From: Flavobacterium wongokense
GTDB lineage: Bacteria > Bacteroidota > Bacteroidia > Flavobacteriales > Flavobacteriaceae
Assembly (NCBI RefSeq): GCF_021608265.1
Contig: NZ_JAKIHP010000001.1
Coordinates: 372,001 to 436,000, forward strand
Length of the DNA stretch: 64,000 bases
Reading direction: 5' to 3'
In this document: piece by piece, positions 62,034 through 64,000 of the stretch
How positions within the stretch are numbered: the first letter of the stretch is position 1
Layout of the letters: every line of letters begins with the position of its first letter
Notes under the pieces: generated by a model
Database searches by the model: none
What the model saw: the letters and a program-made list of their open reading frames with translations, nothing else
What the model was told of the DNA's origin: nothing
Position numbers and translations under genes: made by a program

Positions 62034-63293
62034 ATGAAAAATCAGAGTGTAACAAATAATCTGGACTGGATAAGCATCACCATCTACATTCTATTAGTAA
62101 TAATGGGCTGGCTGAATATTTATTCCTCTTCATTATCTTCCATTGCAGAAGAGACTTCGATTTTTGATTTTAGCCAGATTTATGGTAAGCAGTTTATGTT
62201 TATCATCCTTTCGATTCCATTGATATTTGTGGTTCTTTCAGTGGATGGAAAGTTTTATGAAAAGTTTTCCAGTGTAATTTATGTTATCGGATTGCTCTCG
62301 CTGGCTGGTTTATTTGTCTTTGGTAAAACCATCAAAGGACAGGCCAACTGGTATTCCTTCGGTTCTTTTGGATTGCAGCCATCTGAGTTTGTAAAAGCCG
62401 CTACGGCTTTGGCTTTAGCCAAATATTTAAGTGATGTCCAGGTCAACCTGAAGGACATGAACCGGCAGATCCAGGCATTGGGAATCTTATTTTTACCGAT
62501 TTTATTGATTGTGCCTCACGATCCAGGAAGTGCCTTAATTTACAGCGTTTTCATTTTAATATTATATCGTGAAGGTTTGCCATCCTGGTATGTCTGGACC
62601 GGATTCATCGCCATTGTCCTGTTTGTTTTGTCCTTAATGATAAAACCTTTGATATTAACCGGAATTGCCGGTTTGGTAATTGTTTTTATTTATTACAGAA
62701 GCCGAATTATCAACAGGAACTGGATCCTAAGTGCCATCATATTTATAATGATTGGTGGTTTTGCCTTTTCGGTAGATTATGTCTTTACCAATGTTTTTAA
62801 ACAGCATCACCGTGACCGTTTCAACATCCTGCTTGGAAAGGAAGTTGATATGAAAGGCATCGGATACAATACTAACCAATCCGAAATTGCAATTGGTTCC
62901 GGAGGTTGGTTTGGGAAAGGCTATCTTGAAGGAACACAAACCAAAGGTGGTTTCGTACCCGAACAGCACACCGATTATATCTTTACGACTGTTGGTGAAG
63001 AATGGGGTTTCCTGGGTTCTATTTTTGTAATTGCGCTTTTTGTCTGCCTGATTATGCGGATCATTTACCTCTCAGAACGACAGAAGACTAAGTTTAGCCG
63101 GGTCTATGGTTATTGCGTCGCCGGAATTCTATTCATACATTTCTTTGTAAATATCGCAATGGTTGCAGGGATTTTTCCAACCATCGGAGTTCCGCTCCCT
63201 TTCTTTTCATATGGAGGTTCCGGTTTGTGGGGCTTTACAATATTGCTGTTCATTTTCCTAAAAATGGACGCCAATAAAGTAAACGAATGGTAA
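62034..63293 (+). CDS. rodA: Elongation SEDS glycosyltransferase RodA
   Basis: The 419-residue protein has about ten membrane segments with GQANWYSFGSFGLQPSEFVK, HDPGSALIYS, EQHTDYIFTTVGEEWGFLG and GVPLPFFSYGGSGLW. It polymerises lateral-wall glycan with PBP2, whose gene is 12 bp upstream. A 70-bp gap follows before the interrupted coiled-coil gene. Confidence 0.96.
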   Translation: MKNQSVTNNLDWISITIYILLVIMGWLNIYSSSLSSIAEETSIFDFSQIYGKQFMFIILSIPLIFVVLSVDGKFYEKFSSVIYVIGLLSLAGLFVFGKTIKGQANWYSFGSFGLQPSEFVKAATALALAKYLSDVQVNLKDMNRQIQALGILFLPILLIVPHDPGSALIYSVFILILYREGLPSWYVWTGFIAIVLFVLSLMIKPLILTGIAGLVIVFIYYRSRIINRNWILSAIIFIMIGGFAFSVDYVFTNVFKQHHRDRFNILLGKEVDMKGIGYNTNQSEIAIGSGGWFGKGYLEGTQTKGGFVPEQHTDYIFTTVGEEWGFLGSIFVIALFVCLIMRIIYLSERQKTKFSRVYGYCVAGILFIHFFVNIAMVAGIFPTIGVPLPFFSYGGSGLWGFTILLFIFLKMDANKVNEW

Positions 63294-63363
63294 TTTAAAC
63301 TTCAATTGGTTTTTTTAAATAATAGTTTCTGCCTACTTTTATTCTACTTAAAATAGAACGATT

Positions 63364-63915
63364 ATGAAACTAAGATTCATCGCATTACTATTCCTGGCGC
63401 AAATTGTTCCGGCCATAGCACAAGAAGAAATCAATACAACAAAAGCTGTTGATACGATTGCACTAAAAACTGTAGCTGTTGAAGCAGTAGATGATTCTGC
63501 TGCCACAGAAGAAACTTCAAGGCTTACACCAGAACAAATCCTGGCAATTCAAAAAACAACCCTGCAAAATCAAAAAGAGGCCGAAAGAATTAAAGCCGAA
63601 GCGGAAGCTGCTGCCAAAGCAGTTGAGAAGGATCAAAGAAAACTGGAAAAGGAGTAACGTAAATTTGAAAGGGAACAGGAACGGATTGCGGATGCTGAAA
63701 AAGAAGTAATCAAGGCAAAGGAAAAAATGATAAAAGAAACTGCAAAGCTGGCAAAAATGTTGTCCAAATTAGACAAAAACAAACGAAAAGGAAAGCTGAC
63801 CGAAATCGAAATCGAAAAGGAACACATCAGAATCAGCAAGCAGCAGATAGAGATTAGGGAACTTCACGAAGAGATTGACAAAGCCGAAAAGAAACTCAAC
63901 AAGCTAAGAAGCTAA
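63364..63915 (+). pseudogene. Secreted coiled-coil protein gene interrupted by an in-frame TAA
   Basis: From the ATG at 63364, a signal peptide (MKLRFIALLFLAQIVPAIA) and an acidic region lead into a Lys/Glu/Ala-rich coiled coil. A TAA at 63655-63657 stops it after 97 residues (KDQRKLEKE). In the same frame, with no shift, the coiled coil continues at once (RKFEREQERIADAEKEV) to a stop at 63913-63915 and a terminator, for 183 codons in total. CAA (Gln) mutated to TAA by one base is the simplest explanation, giving EKEQRKFERE. It may be a true nonsense mutation, a sequencing error or stop readthrough. An internal ATG at 63727 could restart translation. Function unknown; position after rodA suggests an envelope role. 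Confidence 0.75.
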
Positions 63916-63918
63916 CAA

Positions 63919-63952
63919 AAAAGCCACCAATTTACTCGGTGGCTTTTCTTTT
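63919..63952. terminator. Terminator at the right end
   Basis: AAAAGCCACC (63919-63928) pairs with GGTGGCTTTT (63938-63947). T runs follow on both strands, so it probably separates convergent genes. Confidence 0.88.
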
Positions 63953-63968
63953 CTATAACAAAATCAGA

Positions 63969-64000
63969 TTATGATTTTACCAATTTATCTTTTTTCAATT
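63969..64000 (-). CDS. Possible 3' end of a convergent gene, cut off by the window
   Basis: The bidirectional terminator implies a minus-strand gene to the right. One frame reads LKKDKLVKS followed by TAA at 63969-63971, a plausible C-terminus, but another frame stops near 63984. Too short to identify. Confidence 0.25.
   Translation of the reverse strand, partial: LKKDKLVKS

Overview
The window comes from a Bacteroidota genome, most likely a Flavobacterium or close relative. Evidence read from the sequence: AT-rich DNA; promoters of the form TAnnTTTG; almost no Shine-Dalgarno sequences; gliding genes gldB and gldC; two secreted proteins ending in type IX secretion (T9SS) type A sorting domains; an XrtF-type exosortase; and a division cluster carrying a flavobacterial FtsZ with a very long linker. 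No rRNA, insertion sequence, prophage or CRISPR array was seen. One tRNA is present, and one gene is interrupted by an in-frame stop.

Layout. 1-2.2 kb (minus): a TonB-dependent receptor that runs off the left edge, behind a small HYC_CC_PP-type protein; probably metal related. 2.5-5.2 kb (plus): four overlapping genes: an anchored protein, a multi-pass membrane protein, a histidine kinase and a LuxR-type response regulator. Two inverted TTAG-N8-CTAA dyads lie upstream. 5.2-6.7 kb: XrtF exosortase and its partner, divergent from a GAF-type methionine sulfoxide reductase homologue. 6.8-9.4 kb: rpsO and pnp. 9.4-15.3 kb: an accessory island with two tandem paralogous lipoproteins sharing an ACGCAACCTTTTTA promoter-like element, a third lipoprotein, an ECF sigma factor, and a protein that joins an anti-sigma-like cytoplasmic end, one inner-membrane helix, a periplasmic linker and an outer-membrane beta-barrel. 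15.4-19 kb: rpoD (with a rare strong Shine-Dalgarno), rpe and a T9SS cargo protein.

19-29.5 kb: a beta-1,4-galactan and galactose operon under a divergent GntR-type regulator with a sugar-binding-like domain: galM, two GH53 endogalactanases, a GH2 beta-galactosidase, galK, galT and a sodium/sugar symporter. Galactan would be cut outside the cytoplasm, galactose imported by the symporter and phosphorylated by the Leloir enzymes. No SusC/SusD pair is present. 29.6-32.9 kb: a T9SS protein, an MtfA-like peptidase, a small secreted protein, tRNA-Arg(TCG) with a duplicated 3' end, and yqeY.

33.3-49.3 kb (minus): the dcw cluster, in transcription order mraZ-rsmH-ftsL-ftsI-murE-mraY-murD-ftsW-murG-(small membrane protein)-murC-ftsQ-ftsA-ftsZ. 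It is headed by 10-bp-phased MraZ-type boxes. 49.6-55.9 kb: an alpha/beta hydrolase, engB, a lipoprotein, gldC and gldB, nadE, an orphan response regulator and a MacB-type permease. 56-63.3 kb (plus): purH, then the elongation cluster mreB-mreC-mreD-mrdA-rodA. The right end holds the interrupted coiled-coil gene and the tail of a convergent gene.

The strongest candidate for an unusual system is the ECF sigma / beta-barrel anti-sigma island at 9.4-15.3 kb. All functional calls come from reading motifs; no database search was run.
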